From Bathynomus jamesi (taxonomy: Eukaryota > Arthropoda > Malacostraca > Isopoda > Cirolanidae), in the NCBI GenBank assembly GCA_023014485.1, contig JAJOZX010000087.1:1683501-1747500 (forward strand): a DNA stretch of 64,000 nucleotides, in the 5' to 3' direction. The notes beneath the pieces are model-generated. The model ran no database searches. It was not told the origin of the DNA and worked only from the letters and a program-made list of their open reading frames with translations. The translations under genes and the position numbers were made by a program. Positions within the stretch are counted from its first letter, which is position 1. The number at the start of each line of letters is the position of its first letter. Below, in pieces: positions 12,226 to 23,210 of the stretch.

Positions 12226-12231
<6 letters not shown>

Positions 12232-12284
<53 letters not shown>
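12232..12284. repeat. (TA)n microsatellite
   Basis: Uninterrupted TA run immediately right of the mariner. 12285-12670 beyond it is AT-rich with nothing recognised. Confidence 0.95.
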
Positions 12285-12288
<4 letters not shown>

Positions 12289-12668
12289 CTTGTAATTTTC
12301 AATGAATGATTACCAGCGTCATAAAAATTAGATATCCCTTCCGTATAGTGCTAAATTATTTATAGAAAAAATTATTATTGATATTATAATGACAGTAATT
12401 TAAAATTTGAGCGAGGGACTTGTAACGATCTTGAAGCAATTTTTATCATTCCTTTCACCGAAATTATAGAGTAAAAGAGTTTTCATTATATTTTGTATTC
12501 TTTGGTGTAGAAGAGCTTCAAAGGTTTTTTTTATGATGATCGCATTTTGATAAAATCAATTTAATATATTTAATAGCATTGCCACGCTTCATCGAAGTTT
12601 AAGATCATTATTCGCTTTTAAAGATGATGAACAAAAGCGGATATAGAAATAAAAATACATTTTCCTCA

Positions 12669-12673
<5 letters not shown>

Positions 12674-12728
<55 letters not shown>

Positions 12729-12926
12729 TTTAAAATAATAAACTTTATTGTTTCTGTTTTGAAAGCTGTTTATGTGTGTTTTTGTGAAAAAAATGTTCAA
12801 AGCAGTGAGTGAAACAAGACAAGATCTCAAAGGGGAGAACAATAAAAATCTTTGAAATGTGAAGATTATTTCATATTTTCATTTCCTCACAAATGTGGTA
12901 TAATATTAAATGCATACCATGTTCGT

Positions 12927-12978
<52 letters not shown>
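12674..12978. repeat. (GA)n and (TC)n microsatellites facing each other
   Basis: GA run 12674-12726 and TC run about 12929-12978, separated by about 200 bp of AT-rich sequence. As complementary runs they could form a long hairpin. The TC run marks the truncated 5' edge of CR1 copy A. Confidence 0.9.
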
Positions 12979-12979
<1 letters not shown>

Positions 12980-12982
<3 letters not shown>

Positions 12983-13398
12983 ACCACGCGCTCAGTAAGG
13001 TCATTGGCATCAACGAGAGGGTGCAAGACTTGTGCGTCCCGCTGGGCGTCAGGTTTATTGACCCCTTCGACGCATTTTCGGGTAGGTGGGACCTTTACCA
13101 GAGGGATGGTGTCCACTTCAATAACAAGGGTAAAGGTGTGCTAGGCGCGCTGCTCGACCGGCACCTATACAGAATGGTGAGGTCGAGTCCGGGGAGAGAT
13201 GATGGGCCCCCACCGGGGAGGGATGATGATGAGCCGGTGGCGGACGTACCTTCAACTGAAGGGTGCGTCCAGGTACACGTGGGTGACCCTCCTTCCACGT
13301 TGGAGGGGGCTCAGGCTCCTGCGGAAGTTGCCCCCTCGTTAGTGAGGGGCTCTTCAACTCCCGACAGCCCTGGCTGTTCGGGAAACGGGTCGTGCTAG
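12980..13398 (+). pseudogene. CR1 ORF1, esterase-domain C-terminus
   Basis: The frame contains DLYQRDGVHFNNKGKGVLG; the DGVHFN element matches the D-x-x-H catalytic block near the end of SGNH/GDSL esterases found in CR1 ORF1 proteins. A Pro/Asp/Gly-rich tail follows to a stop at 13396-13398. The N-terminal part is missing, replaced by the (TC)n tract. Role in the family: ORF1 protein of the retrotransposition RNP. Confidence 0.7.
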
Positions 13399-13430
13399 GG
13401 GGCGGTCAGAATAGGGAAGGCTCCCTCCGT

Positions 13431-16038
13431 GCAATGCTTTTTAATGCTAGGTCGATTAGGAACAAGTTTTGCGAGCTACGGGCGCTCTTAGCATCAGAAT
13501 ACCAGGATATCGTTGCTATCACCGAGTCCTGGATTCATATACTGATATAAAATGTTTCACAAAGACCGCACCCGTGGGGAGGGGGGTGGGGTACTAATAT
13601 ACGTCAGGGACACGTTCAGTCCGGATGACTGCCAGTTCCGGTCGGAACGGAAGCTGCTTGGCGTCGATCTGAATATGGGAGGGACGAGCTATAGGTTACT
13701 CTTGGTGTACAGACCTCCGCATCTCCTCCTCGAGGAGGATACAGCCCTGTACACCGAACTCAGTAGCCTGCTAGGGGATAGGGTGTGTGTAGTTTTAGGA
13801 GACTTCAACTGTCATGGCATAAAGTGGGAAGACAGGACTGCTGATGCTGAAGGGTCGAGGCTAGTTGACTTTGCTGATGAGAACTTCCTCACTCAGTGGG
13901 TCAATGAGCCTACACGAGGCGAAAGCGTTCTAGACTTAGTATTCACGACCGAAGACAACCTCGTCACTGGCCTCACCGTTGACGAATCGTTGGGCGGGAG
14001 TGATCACGGTCTGATTAGGTTCCGTGTGTGCGTCCCTCGGGAGAAGCGTAGTAACTCGAGAGGCAGTAAGCTCGATCTCCGGCGGGCGGACTTTGTTAGC
14101 CTCAGGGATAGCGTAGGTGGGATGGGGTTAGAGGGCGGCGGCGATGTTGAGCGAGTGTGGAGTGCATTCAGGGACGAGTTTATGGTGCTGCAGTCTGCTG
14201 CCATACCCTCAAAACCGGTCACCCCTGCTTCAACGCAGCCTAAGTGGTTCAATCGTGACATCGCTTCGGCTATCCGAAATAGGAAAGTAGCGTATAGGAG
14301 AGCGAAGGCCAATCGTTCCCATGAAAACACTGAAGCGTATGTCCGCCTGTGTAGGGAAGTGAAGGCGAAGGTTAGACTCGCGAAACGTAATGAAGAACTA
14401 CGGGTGGGAAGCCTCTGCAAGGGGGACCCTAAGGAGTTCTTCAGTTATGTTAATAGTAGAAAGCCCATTAGAAGCGGCGTTCTGCGGACCCCCGACGCGG
14501 ACATCGCCAATGTGCTTAATGAGTACTTTGCGGGAGTGTTCACCAGGAAGGACACCCGCATCATCCCCGAGCCAGGCGTGAGGCACGAAGGTGTTGGCCT
14601 GGATAGTGTTCGATATACCGCGACAGTCGTTGCCGATAGAATAGACAAACTGAGCGCGTTTAAGGCTCCTGGGCCAGACCAGTTTCTCCCCAGAGTGTTG
14701 CGGGAGGTGCGCGACCAGGTGGCTCCCCACCTGGCTACAGTCTTCAACAAGTCGTTGGAGACGGGCCAGGTGCCTGGTGACTGGAGGGAAGCCAATGTGA
14801 CCCCTATCTTTAAGAAAGGGGATTACGAAAGTCCAGGGAACTATCGTCCCATTAGTCTCACTTCAGTTGTAGGTAAATTATTAGAGGGGATAATAGCGGA
14901 TAGGATCGTTGACCATTTGGATTCCTACAAGCTGCTTGGGGATTCCCAACATGGGTTCAGACGGCATAAGTCGTGTCTCACCAACTTGCTCGAGTTTTTC
15001 CACGTCATGTTGGGTGAGTATGATAAGAGTGGTGCGATTGATATACTTTATCTCGACTTTCAGAAAGCCTTTGATAAGGTACCTCACCGCCGGCTAATGG
15101 CGAAAGTGCGCGCGCTGGGGAAGTAGGTAGGTGGATTGAAAACTGGCTGAAGAATAGGCGGCAGAGGGTTGTAATTAAAGGGGTTAGTTCGGGTCGGGCC
15201 TCGGTCACTAGTGGGGTTCCTCAGGGTTCCGTTTTGGGGCCACTGTTGTTTATCATTTACATAAATGATATCGACGGTGGCATCGTCAGTCGGATCGCCA
15301 AATTCGCTGATGACACCAAGCTTGGGGCCAATGTTGGGACGCCCGAAGCGATCGAGGAACTGCGTGCGGACCTAGGTAGGATAGGAGAGTGGTCCGAAAA
15401 ATGGCAAATGCCGTTTAATTTGGGTAAATGCAAAGTAATGCACATTGGCTATGCCAATCCCAAGTCGGACTACTCAATGTTGGGGAGTAATATCCAGGCG
15501 ACTGATTTGGAAAAGGACTTGGGTGTGTTAATTAGCAGCGACCTTAAATTTACCAAACAGTGCGTAGAGGTTGAAAAGAAAGCCCAGAAGCTGTTAGGTT
15601 ATATCAGGAGGCAATTTCAGTTTCGGAACAAGGAGATTCTGCTCTCTCTGTACAATTCCCTGGTTCGGCCGCACCTGAAATATGCTGTGCAGTTTTGGTC
15701 GCCCACCCTCAGGAAAGATATTGAGAGGCTGGAGCGAGTGCAGGCGAGGGCCACAAAGTTAATCCCTTCCGTTAGGCATTTGGGCTAAAATCGACGTTTA
15801 CGCGCCTTGAATTTGTTTTCGCTGGAAACTCGGAGGCTGCGCGGTCAACTGACCGAGGTTTTCAAATTCTTACGCGGGTTCAACGATGTCGATTTTAGAA
15901 GCATGTTTAGTTTAAATGATAACCCAACTCGCAACAATGGTTGGAAGTTGGATTTGAAGCGGCTTAGGACTAGTGTGTGTGTGTGTGGGAATTACTTTAC
16001 CTATAAGATCTGTGACACGTGGAACAGGTTACCTTCAG
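13431..16038 (+). pseudogene. CR1 ORF2, endonuclease and reverse transcriptase, copy A
   Basis: Starts MLFNARSIRNKFCELRALLA at 13431; a deletion/frameshift near 13540 follows TESWIH. From 13552 the APE endonuclease reads VVLGDFNCHGIKWED and GGSDHGLIRFRV. RT reads KAPGPDQFLPRVL, NYRPISLTSVVGK, QHGFRRHKSCLTNLL, LYLDFQKAFDKVPH. A 10 bp deletion near 15117 (compared with copy B) shifts the frame; RT continues GVPQGSVLGPLLF and FADDTKLG (about 15304). A TAC-to-TAA change near 15787 stops it, then reading resumes to a C-terminus cut by the insertion at 16039. Confidence 0.9.
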
Positions 16039-16776
16039 AAGTTTATAATGTTTATAATGTTTATAATGTTTCAGACCAACAAAGACCCTAGGATCCACTC
16101 ATGGCTGGTCTACCTAACTGTGTTCGTAATTGTGTATGTCCTCCGTGGTGGCGGAGGGAACCTACAATTTTACGTGGGTTCCGAACCACAAGAACATAAG
16201 AAATTTATGTAACAACTTCCTGTACATTGGCAACGACTAATTTAGCAAAACTAATTAATTATCGATTTAAAACTAAAGATAGAATCCCTGGATCCAGAGG
16301 ATCAATTCATAATAGACTACTATCCACAAATATGTTACACTCTATATCTATTTATAACCGACATGCAAATATATCAGATCCAAAGAATCCAGTCAATTTC
16401 ATTACGGTATCCATCAATACTAGTACATTGTCACGAAAAATAAGTCACGGTCCATATCGATTGTGGACCAAGTCAAAATTTACAACCATATACATTACAA
16501 TATATACACTTAGGAGGAAAAGTGTAGGTGTGGCTGTAAAGACTGTACAGTAATGTAGAAATGGTTGTGCACCCATCTTAGGTCTCCCATTTAAAGGTGG
16601 TTGTGGGGCAAGTGAAGATCATGAGTTTTTCAATTCCTCACAGTATTATGGGGGGCACCGCTCAGCAGAGGAATCTCTTTAAATGGGGTGTGTAAGGACA
16701 GAGAGTATCCCCTAACCCAAGACGCTGCCTCCCTATATCCCACAACACTTGTGTTGAGCTGTGTTGAGCTGTGTTG
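16039..16776. mobile_element. 738 bp insertion in CR1 copy A, family unknown
   Basis: Copy B lacks this block: its TTCAGAAG joins directly to TTGTGAACAGTTCC. The insert begins with three TTTATAATG units and ends with three near-copies of GTGTTGAGCT. GTT could be a 3 bp duplication. Its longest frame (16227-16553) has no recognised motif; no TIRs were seen. Confidence 0.6.
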
Positions 16777-16955
16777 AGTTGTGAATAGTTCCTCTGTGGA
16801 TCATTTTAAGAAAAGGTTAGACCAAATCTTGCACACTATTTGAGGGTGTAAAAAATTTTCCCTGGCACCCGTTGCCATTGGTACCTCCTCGGTATGGGCC
16901 GCAAGGCCTTTTGAGGTACTTCTTTTCCTTGTAACTCCTTGTAACTCTCTTTTTC

Positions 16956-18276
16956 GGTGTGTTCAAAAAGTTCCCGGACTGATCCCACAAAATCTTTCTG
17001 GTAACACTTACCATCTAATTGATGTTGTCCCCTTCAAAGTAGTCTCCTTGTGCAGCCAATCATCGCTCTTAACGGCGTTTCCACTTTTGAAAGCATTCGT
17101 GGTAGGCCGTATTCCTGACTGCCTTCAATTCGTTTGTCGCATTTTGAATTATTTCTTCCACACTTTGAAATGTTCGACCTTTCAATGTAAATTTAAGTTT
17201 GGGGAAAAGAAAAAAGTCTGCCGGGGACAGATCTGGAGAATACGGGAGCTGGGGAACGACTACGACTTTGTGCTTCGCCAGGTACTGCTGAATTGAAAAC
17301 GCTGTGTATGTGGGCGCATTGTCATGGTGCAACATCTACGTTCCTGGGTTCCAACTTTCAGTCCGTTTTCTCCTTATTACGTCTCGCACGCGCTTCAGTA
17401 TTTCCAAATAAAACTGTTGGTTAACTGTTTGACCTCTAGGGACGAATTCGTAATGAACGAGTCCGTAGTAATTGGGGAAAACGACCAGCATTGCCTTCAT
17501 ATTCGATCGGACTTGCTGTGTTTTTTCAGTCTCGGGGGTGTCGCGCACCTCCATTGCGATGACTGCTGTTTTGTTTCAAAGTCATACCCCTACGCCCACG
17601 TCTCGTCACCCGTAACGATTTTTCTGAGAAAATTTCCACCAAGATTGACCAGTTGAAGGATGTCTTGAGACACAACAACACGTTGCTCTTTCTGCTCGGC
17701 AGTCAAGAATCGTGGCACAAATTTGGCTGACACACGACGCATCCCCAAATTCTCTCTGAGTATCGTGAGGCATGATCCTATTGAAATGTTCATTTCGTCT
17801 GCAACTTCCCTGACTGTCAGTCTACGGTTCCCTCGAATCATTTCACGAAAACAAGCAACAGTGTCATTAGTTCTTGAAGTGAAAGGTCGTCCCACCCTTT
17901 CATCGTCCTCCGTCGACGTTCGGCCTTCCTTAAAGGGCTTGTGCCACTCAAAAGTGGTTGTCGACTTAAGGCGACATTGCCAAATGCTGTGTTCGGCATG
18001 GCATGGGTTTCAGAAGCAATCTTGCCCAGCTTAACGCAAAATTTTATGCACACACATGTTGTTCTTCAACAGCAGCCATTATTGAAATGCACAAAATGCG
18101 ACAAAACACACAAAATGACTTCACAAAACAGTAAATATCGAGAGAACAAAATACGATATAAACAAGCGGTAACGGTCTTTGGACACAGACTGAGTCACAC
18201 TACAACACATGACGCGCATGCGCGTCATGTGATGCGCGCGCAGCATAATCAGCTCGGAAACTTTTTGAACACCCCT
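16956..18276 (-). mobile_element. mariner transposon (DD34D), decayed
   Basis: Ends GTGTTCAAAAAGTTCCCGG and, reverse complemented, GTGTTCAAAAAGTTTCCGA bracket a minus-strand transposase. It sits directly at the end of CR1 copy A and next to a (TA)n tract; the outermost bases and target duplication are unclear. Confidence 0.82.
17069..17895 (-). pseudogene. mariner transposase, DD34D
   Basis: Reads 5' to 3' from 17895: an HTH region with RRLTVREVADEMNISIGSC, then KIVTGDETWA (first Asp), a TAG, VRSNMKAMLVVFPNYYG, a second TAG at 17338-17336, LHHDNAPTYT (second Asp) and YSPDLSPADFFLFPKLKF (third Asp). I count 34 residues between the last two Asp residues, the mariner signature. Extra N-terminal codons up to about 18050 are frameshifted. 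Confidence 0.88.
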
Positions 18277-18279
18277 CGG

Positions 18280-18281
<2 letters not shown>

Positions 18282-18314
<33 letters not shown>
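18282..18314. repeat. (TA)n microsatellite
   Basis: TA run bordering the left terminus of the 3.3 kb TIR element; the matching right flank is the (TA)n at 22881-22909. Confidence 0.95.
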
Positions 18315-18320
<6 letters not shown>

Positions 18321-18704
18321 GGTATCAGAGTCACTTATTTTTCAACTTTTAAGTTTCCGTGCTCTGACCCCATCAAAGTATACCATATGATGTAAAAACA
18401 CTGTGTGCAAATTTTTATTGAGATATTTTAATATTTAGAGGTCGCTCAACGGCTTCGAAGTATTGGATACGAAATTCTCAGAAAATGTGAATATAAACAA
18501 TTTCCAAATGTATTTAAACAATTTATTATGTTCCTACATTAGCAGGAAGTGCACAAGACATTATCATAATATTAAGATGAAGTACATTAACATCAGACAG
18601 TAGCGTAATTACAAACACAAAAACAAAACATCTTTATTGCCGATCATTCACAATCCATAGTCACTTAACCTAATATACACGTACAATCTTACGTATACTA
18701 CATT

Positions 18705-19315
18705 CAGGGCCGGCTCAAGGTACCGGCAACTCTGGCAGTTGCCCGGGGCGCCACATGCTAAGGGGCGCCACGTCATGCGTTTGGGATCTTCCAAATACAA
18801 AGCGAAAAATCTAAAAATAAATAAATAAAATAAAATGAAATAAAAGTCAAATGTGAAAATTTCCTGATGTGGAGTAAAATTTTCAGGGATTATAACATTA
18901 TATTAGCCAATAGCATTAGAGACTACCAGTAAAGCTAAGGTCAGTTTGGCCCGACATGGGATGACATGTCACATGGGTTGATGTGGCCGCGTAGGTGAGC
19001 GTTGAGCACAAATTACATATGCCTGGCAGCGCTGCCATCCTATGATATCTCATCAGTGTTGCCACTTTGTGGAATTTGTACATTTTTTGTGGATTTACCT
19101 CAGACAAAAGTGGCAACACTGTCTCTTATATTTTCATACATGGTTCCATTTTGAGAATCTTTAGTTGTACTTTGAGTGAATATCGTTAATTGTAATAAAC
19201 TCCTTATTCCTACATTTGTAGTTTTTCCTCATTGTGAACAAATTTTAAAATTATACTTGTAAGGGCGCCGAAGTTCAGCTTGCCCGGGGCGCCAGCAACC
19301 CTAGGGCCGTTCCTG
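18705..19315. mobile_element. 611 bp hAT MITE with 8 bp target duplication
   Basis: Flanked by ACTACATT at 18697-18704 and 19316-19323. Ends CAGGGCCGGCTCAAGG and, on the other strand, CAGGAACGGCCCTAGGG, with a further shared block GCCCGGGGCGCC. The 8 bp duplication and CAGGG termini are hAT hallmarks. A 67-codon minus frame inside has no recognised domain. Confidence 0.88.
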
Positions 19316-19552
19316 ACTACATTGAACTTAATACAAAAATAATATAAAAATAAGGCCAACATTGCCACTTAACCTAACTTGCATACTATTTGATTAATTA
19401 TCTGACAATTTTATGTATATTGTTCTTACCTGAGATATCTTATAACACTTATAACACTTATTATAACATAGCCACTTGCTACAACACTTATTATAACACA
19501 ACTTAATATGCATATATAATCTTTGCTACATTACAAAAATAAGTATTGTAAA

Positions 19553-20945
19553 TCAGCAATTGTCTGAACCAAGACTGCCATATACTGTAGGTGAGAGGTA
19601 CACAGTATCTGAAGAGAGGACGTTGTACACTAACACATTAGAGCTGTTTTTGACCCTAGTAATGAAATTATATATATTCTTCCGGATTAACATTTGGCTG
19701 GGAGGTAGGTTACGCGTAGTAAACATAAAACTGGCACTGCACCAATTTGGTTCCCTACATAGCATACGAAAAATATTATTATAAGCAACAGAGAGTTTAT
19801 TCATAGCAGTTTTTGTATAATCCCACCACAGATGGGATGTATACAATGCCGTACAGTAAGTTCTAAAAAGATAAATTTTAACTGATTCTGAACACATACC
19901 AAATTTCCTTACTAGTATGTTACCCTGTACATACAGCTTTTTACGTTGCCTCTCAGTATTAAGTTCATCTCGCAGCTCGTGAGTAATTACATGACCTAAG
20001 TATTTACATGTGTCTTTGACAGGTATAGTCTGACCATTCATTTCAAAAGACCCACATGATACATGTTTCAGTAGATTACACCTAAAAATCAAAATACAGC
20101 TCTTTGCCCCATTATAGTTGCTGTCATTTTCTATATCATATTGTTCACATACCTCTAATAGTACTCTCAGCCCATGTGAAGAGGGTGACAGAAGAACAAG
20201 GTCATCAGCATACATTAAATGATTAATTTTTTCCTTTCCAGTGACACAGCCAGTACGTGCAGTTTTTAGTTCATTGGTAAGGTCATCCATGTATATACAG
20301 AAAAGATAGCGTGATAATATACCTCCTTGCCTTACACCATTAGTCACCTTAAAACCTGGTGACACAGTGCTTTTCCATCTTACAAACATGGTCTGCTCTG
20401 TATACCAGAATGCAAGTATCCTAAGTATATATTTAGGTACCCCTCGACACAAGAGTTTCTTGAAAAGTTTGTGATGGTTAACTCTATCAAATACTTTTGA
20501 TGCATCCAAAAAACAGGAATATACATTACTGTTTGACATCTTGTTCTTGAGGACGGCTTCCTTTAGTATATAAATACACATGTCAGTACCATGTTTCACT
20601 CTAAAGCCAAATTGATTGTCATACGTCTGCAAGTAAGTGCTTATCCTATTATAAATGACATTCTAACACTTTAGAAAGTATACTGGCAAGTGCTATTGGC
20701 CTATAATTATTCTTATCACAGATACTAGCACCCTTATTTTTAACAACTGGCAACACTACAACTGACAAAACGGACTGTGGCAAGTACCCATGTATCATAC
20801 AGCTTGTGAAACACATTGCAAGCATAGGTATTATACGAGGGCTACAACATTTTAAATGTTCTGCTTGTATGCCATCTAGACCACAACTTTTGTTATCATC
20901 TAACTTATGAATAGCCTGCCAGATTTCTGAGTCATTAATTATTAT
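19553..20945 (-). pseudogene. Non-LTR retrotransposon reverse transcriptase
   Basis: N-terminal RT blocks at 20945-20640 (NKSCGLDGIQAEHLK, NNYRPIALASILSKVLE) run into the open stretch 20632-19553 after a frameshift: QFGFRVKHGTDMCIYILKE, SCFLDASKVFDRVNHHKL, GVRQGGILSRYLFCIYMDDL, LMYADDLVLLSPS and CKYLGHVI. The RT core is nearly uninterrupted for 359 codons. Its endonuclease is missing and its 3' UTR probably runs left to about 18500, where the hAT MITE landed. Clade not assigned. Confidence 0.83.
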
Positions 20946-20947
20946 GA

Positions 20948-21490
20948 TTAATCATTATTTCCACTCAAGGTATGCTTTTGTCCCCATGTGCAATGCTTTC
21001 GATGGTCTTCAACAACCTGGAGAAGAAACTGGAGTTGTTCTTCATCTTTGGTTAGGTATCCAGAAAAATCCTGGATGAGAGCAACTCCACGTTCAGCGAA
21101 GTCATTTGTTACAGTTAGAGTTTTTACAGTCTCTTTCGCAGTCTGGTAATGGGTATCCTCTTCCCATTGCTCAACAGTTTTCTCCACGAATTCATCTGGG
21201 AGGTTGAGCTTCGTGAACAATGATTTTGTGTTTTTTGTTACAAAGTTTTCCAAGCTTTTTTCTTTCACAGTATCCAGGTCAACAACCACACGCTTTGGAG
21301 AGTTGTCTTGTCCATCAACACTAGTCATAGATATGACCATGCGAGTTTTTATATCAGGGACGACTAAAAGACTAAAATAACACACACTAATGCAAACATA
21401 TCTTACCATTAAGGCGACTGAAATGATACTGGGGTAAGGCATAGAAAGGAAGCACATTTCAATTTCGGACAAGTAACGACACGTCATCAA
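20948..21490 (-). CDS. Uncharacterised ORF of the 3.3 kb TIR element
   Basis: 181 codons. The N-terminal 35 residues are hydrophobic and may be non-coding; the rest looks protein-like: VVVDLDTVKEKSLENFVTK, EEDTHYQTAKETVKTLTV, FAERGVALIQDFSGYLTKDE, QFLLQVVEDHRK. I have seen similar FAERGVxLIQDF...KDEEQ...LLQVVxxHRK endings in repeated arthropod proteins but cannot name the family; a transposase C-terminus is the best inference from its position between matched TIRs. The LINE lies immediately downstream and may have cut it. Confidence 0.45.
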   Translation of the reverse strand: MMTCRYLSEIEMCFLSMPYPSIISVALMVRYVCISVCYFSLLVVPDIKTRMVISMTSVDGQDNSPKRVVVDLDTVKEKSLENFVTKNTKSLFTKLNLPDEFVEKTVEQWEEDTHYQTAKETVKTLTVTNDFAERGVALIQDFSGYLTKDEEQLQFLLQVVEDHRKHCTWGQKHTLSGNND

Positions 21491-21644
21491 AATTATAATG
21501 GCCTGGAGCGACCTCTAAATATTAATATTTTCTCATGAAACTTCATAATCAGCGTTTCTACATGCAATGTCACATTTCTAGATGGTCAGACCGAAACTTC
21601 TTGATGGTTCAGTTCTTACCATACAAATAAGTGACACCCTAATA

Positions 21645-22874
21645 CAGTGGTTCCCAACCTTTTTTGCGCCATGCCCCACCTCGACACCTCAAAAAATTTG
21701 ATGCCCCCATTAATATAAAAACAAATTTGGTGTTGAAAAGGTATTTAAAATTTACAATAATATGAGTACATTTAATATGAGTTACCGTACATTCAATATG
21801 AGTAAATAAACTTGAGGTTGAAGCTAACTAAATTATTACCTTGAAATAAAATTTCTCAGTTGAAAAGTTATAATTTTAAATTTCAATAATATGAGTACAT
21901 TCAATATGAGTTACATTAAATATGAGTCAAGAAACTTGAGATTGAAGCTAACTATATTATTTCCTTGAAATAAAACTTCTCAGTTGAAAAGTTGCAATTT
22001 TAAATTGACAAAAAAAGTAATTTAATCAATAATACCACTTTAAATTCAAAATATTAGGTAAAAATACAGCAAATTCAAAGTTTGATAATCTCAAGTTAGT
22101 GAGATCCTTGAGCTTGATGTTTACTACAAATGGTTTTGATTTCAGGCACTAACTTAGTTAGCTTCAGTCTTAAGTCTCCTCGTTTTGTGATATCCAGTTG
22201 GTTTCTTTTTTTCTGTGGTAAGTCACTTACAGCACTAAAACCACATTCCACCAAATATGAAGATGGGAATGGTAACAGTAGCTCTCTCGCCAAACGAGTT
22301 GAATTTGGGTATTTAGTCTTGGTCTCATCACAGAGCGACATCATGGTTCCTTTTACTTTGAATATAGTTTTAACAGACTCGTCATTTTGTATTTCAGTCA
22401 GTTCTTCTTGGTACTTCATGCCCACTTCAGATAGATCCACTAGCAATGGCTGAGTTAGCCAAGATGGAAAACTCATTTCTTTTAAATCAGAAAATCTGTA
22501 ATTTAAATTACAGGCCAGTATTTTCAAATGATCCACAATGACAAGTAAAGCATCATCAGTTACCTCACACTTATTTAGCCAATATAACTGGGTATATTTT
22601 CTTGCAGAAATATTCTTTTGACATAATTCCAGAAATGTAATGAAGCCAAATATCTTTGTCTTTGAATCAACATGTTAAGTAAAATATGGAATTGTTGTCG
22701 TCGTGTAAAAATGTTGCAAATAAAAGTAATTATATGTTATTGAAATTTTAAAATATATTTACTTATAAAAATTATTATGTATAAATTTCATTTTATTGTA
22801 GCATTTTCAAATTGCCCCGCAAAATATTCAAATTGCCCCCCTGTGGGGCGTGCGCCCCACGTTGGGAATCACTG
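21645..22874 (-). mobile_element. 1.23 kb hAT deletion derivative with 8 bp duplication
   Basis: CCCTAATA flanks both sides (21637-21644, 22875-22882). Termini CAGTGGTTCCCAACCTTTTT and, reverse complemented, CAGTGATTCCCAACGTGGGG are typical Charlie/ZBED-like hAT ends. It inserted in the terminal bases of the 3.3 kb element's right TIR, dating it as younger. Confidence 0.9.
22096..22536 (-). pseudogene. hAT transposase C-terminal dimerisation domain
   Basis: Reads LLPFPSSYLVECGFSAVSDL followed by KKRNQLDITKRGDLRLKLT, the hAT C-terminal (hATC) signature in ZBED5/SCAND3-like transposases. The upstream catalytic domain is deleted; 146 codons remain, open but fragmentary. Confidence 0.85.
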
Positions 22875-22876
22875 CC

Positions 22877-22909
<33 letters not shown>

Positions 22910-22915
<6 letters not shown>

Positions 22916-23210
22916 TTAAGAAAAACAAAATGGAGAACCTCCGTTTTGTTTTGAACTATTTCACCTATGTTACCGGTTCAGAAACGATAAACCATCACTA
23001 CATTGTAGATGATTTTCACTATACAATACCCCTTTTTACCCTAAAAACATTTTGAATTCGGTTTAGAAAGTACACGAAATTCAACTTCGTTCTTTTTTAT
23101 GGAGAAGAATTTAAACACAAAATCAACCCTTTGTCTCGGCAGATTTTAAAAAAATTGCTCGAGGTTATATAGAAGATTGTGAACTTATTAACATAAGCTT
23201 ATATATATAT
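22910..23210. other. Unassigned AT-rich region
   Basis: No ORF, TIR or known repeat recognised between the (TA)n at 22881-22909 and the foldback element. Confidence 0.5.

Larger units (their letters stand above)
12979..16950 (+). mobile_element. CR1-like LINE copy A (interrupted at 16039-16776)
   Basis: Carries the end of an esterase-type ORF1 (to 13398), ORF2 with endonuclease and RT, and a 3' end (16777-16950) closing with CCTTGTAACTCCTTGTAACT. It aligns closely along its length with copy B at 27095-29455. The two copies differ by reciprocal small deletions, so neither is the direct source of the other. Confidence 0.88.
18315..21644 (-). mobile_element. 3.3 kb DNA transposon with long TIRs, family unknown, carrying nested elements
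   Basis: The left end TATTAGGGTATCAG and the right end (reverse complement TATTAGGGTGTC, then ACTTATTTG) match with a small indel. A second matched block lies further in: ATATTTAGAGGTCGCTC near 18432 and its complement near 21510. So TIRs are about 130 bp. Inside are a minus-strand ORF (20948-21490), a LINE and a hAT MITE. It inserted in (TA)n. Confidence 0.65.

Noticed and set aside
14004..14795. Minus-strand frames in CR1 copy A (and equivalents in copy B)
   Set aside because: Antisense to well-supported ORF2 and low-complexity in composition.
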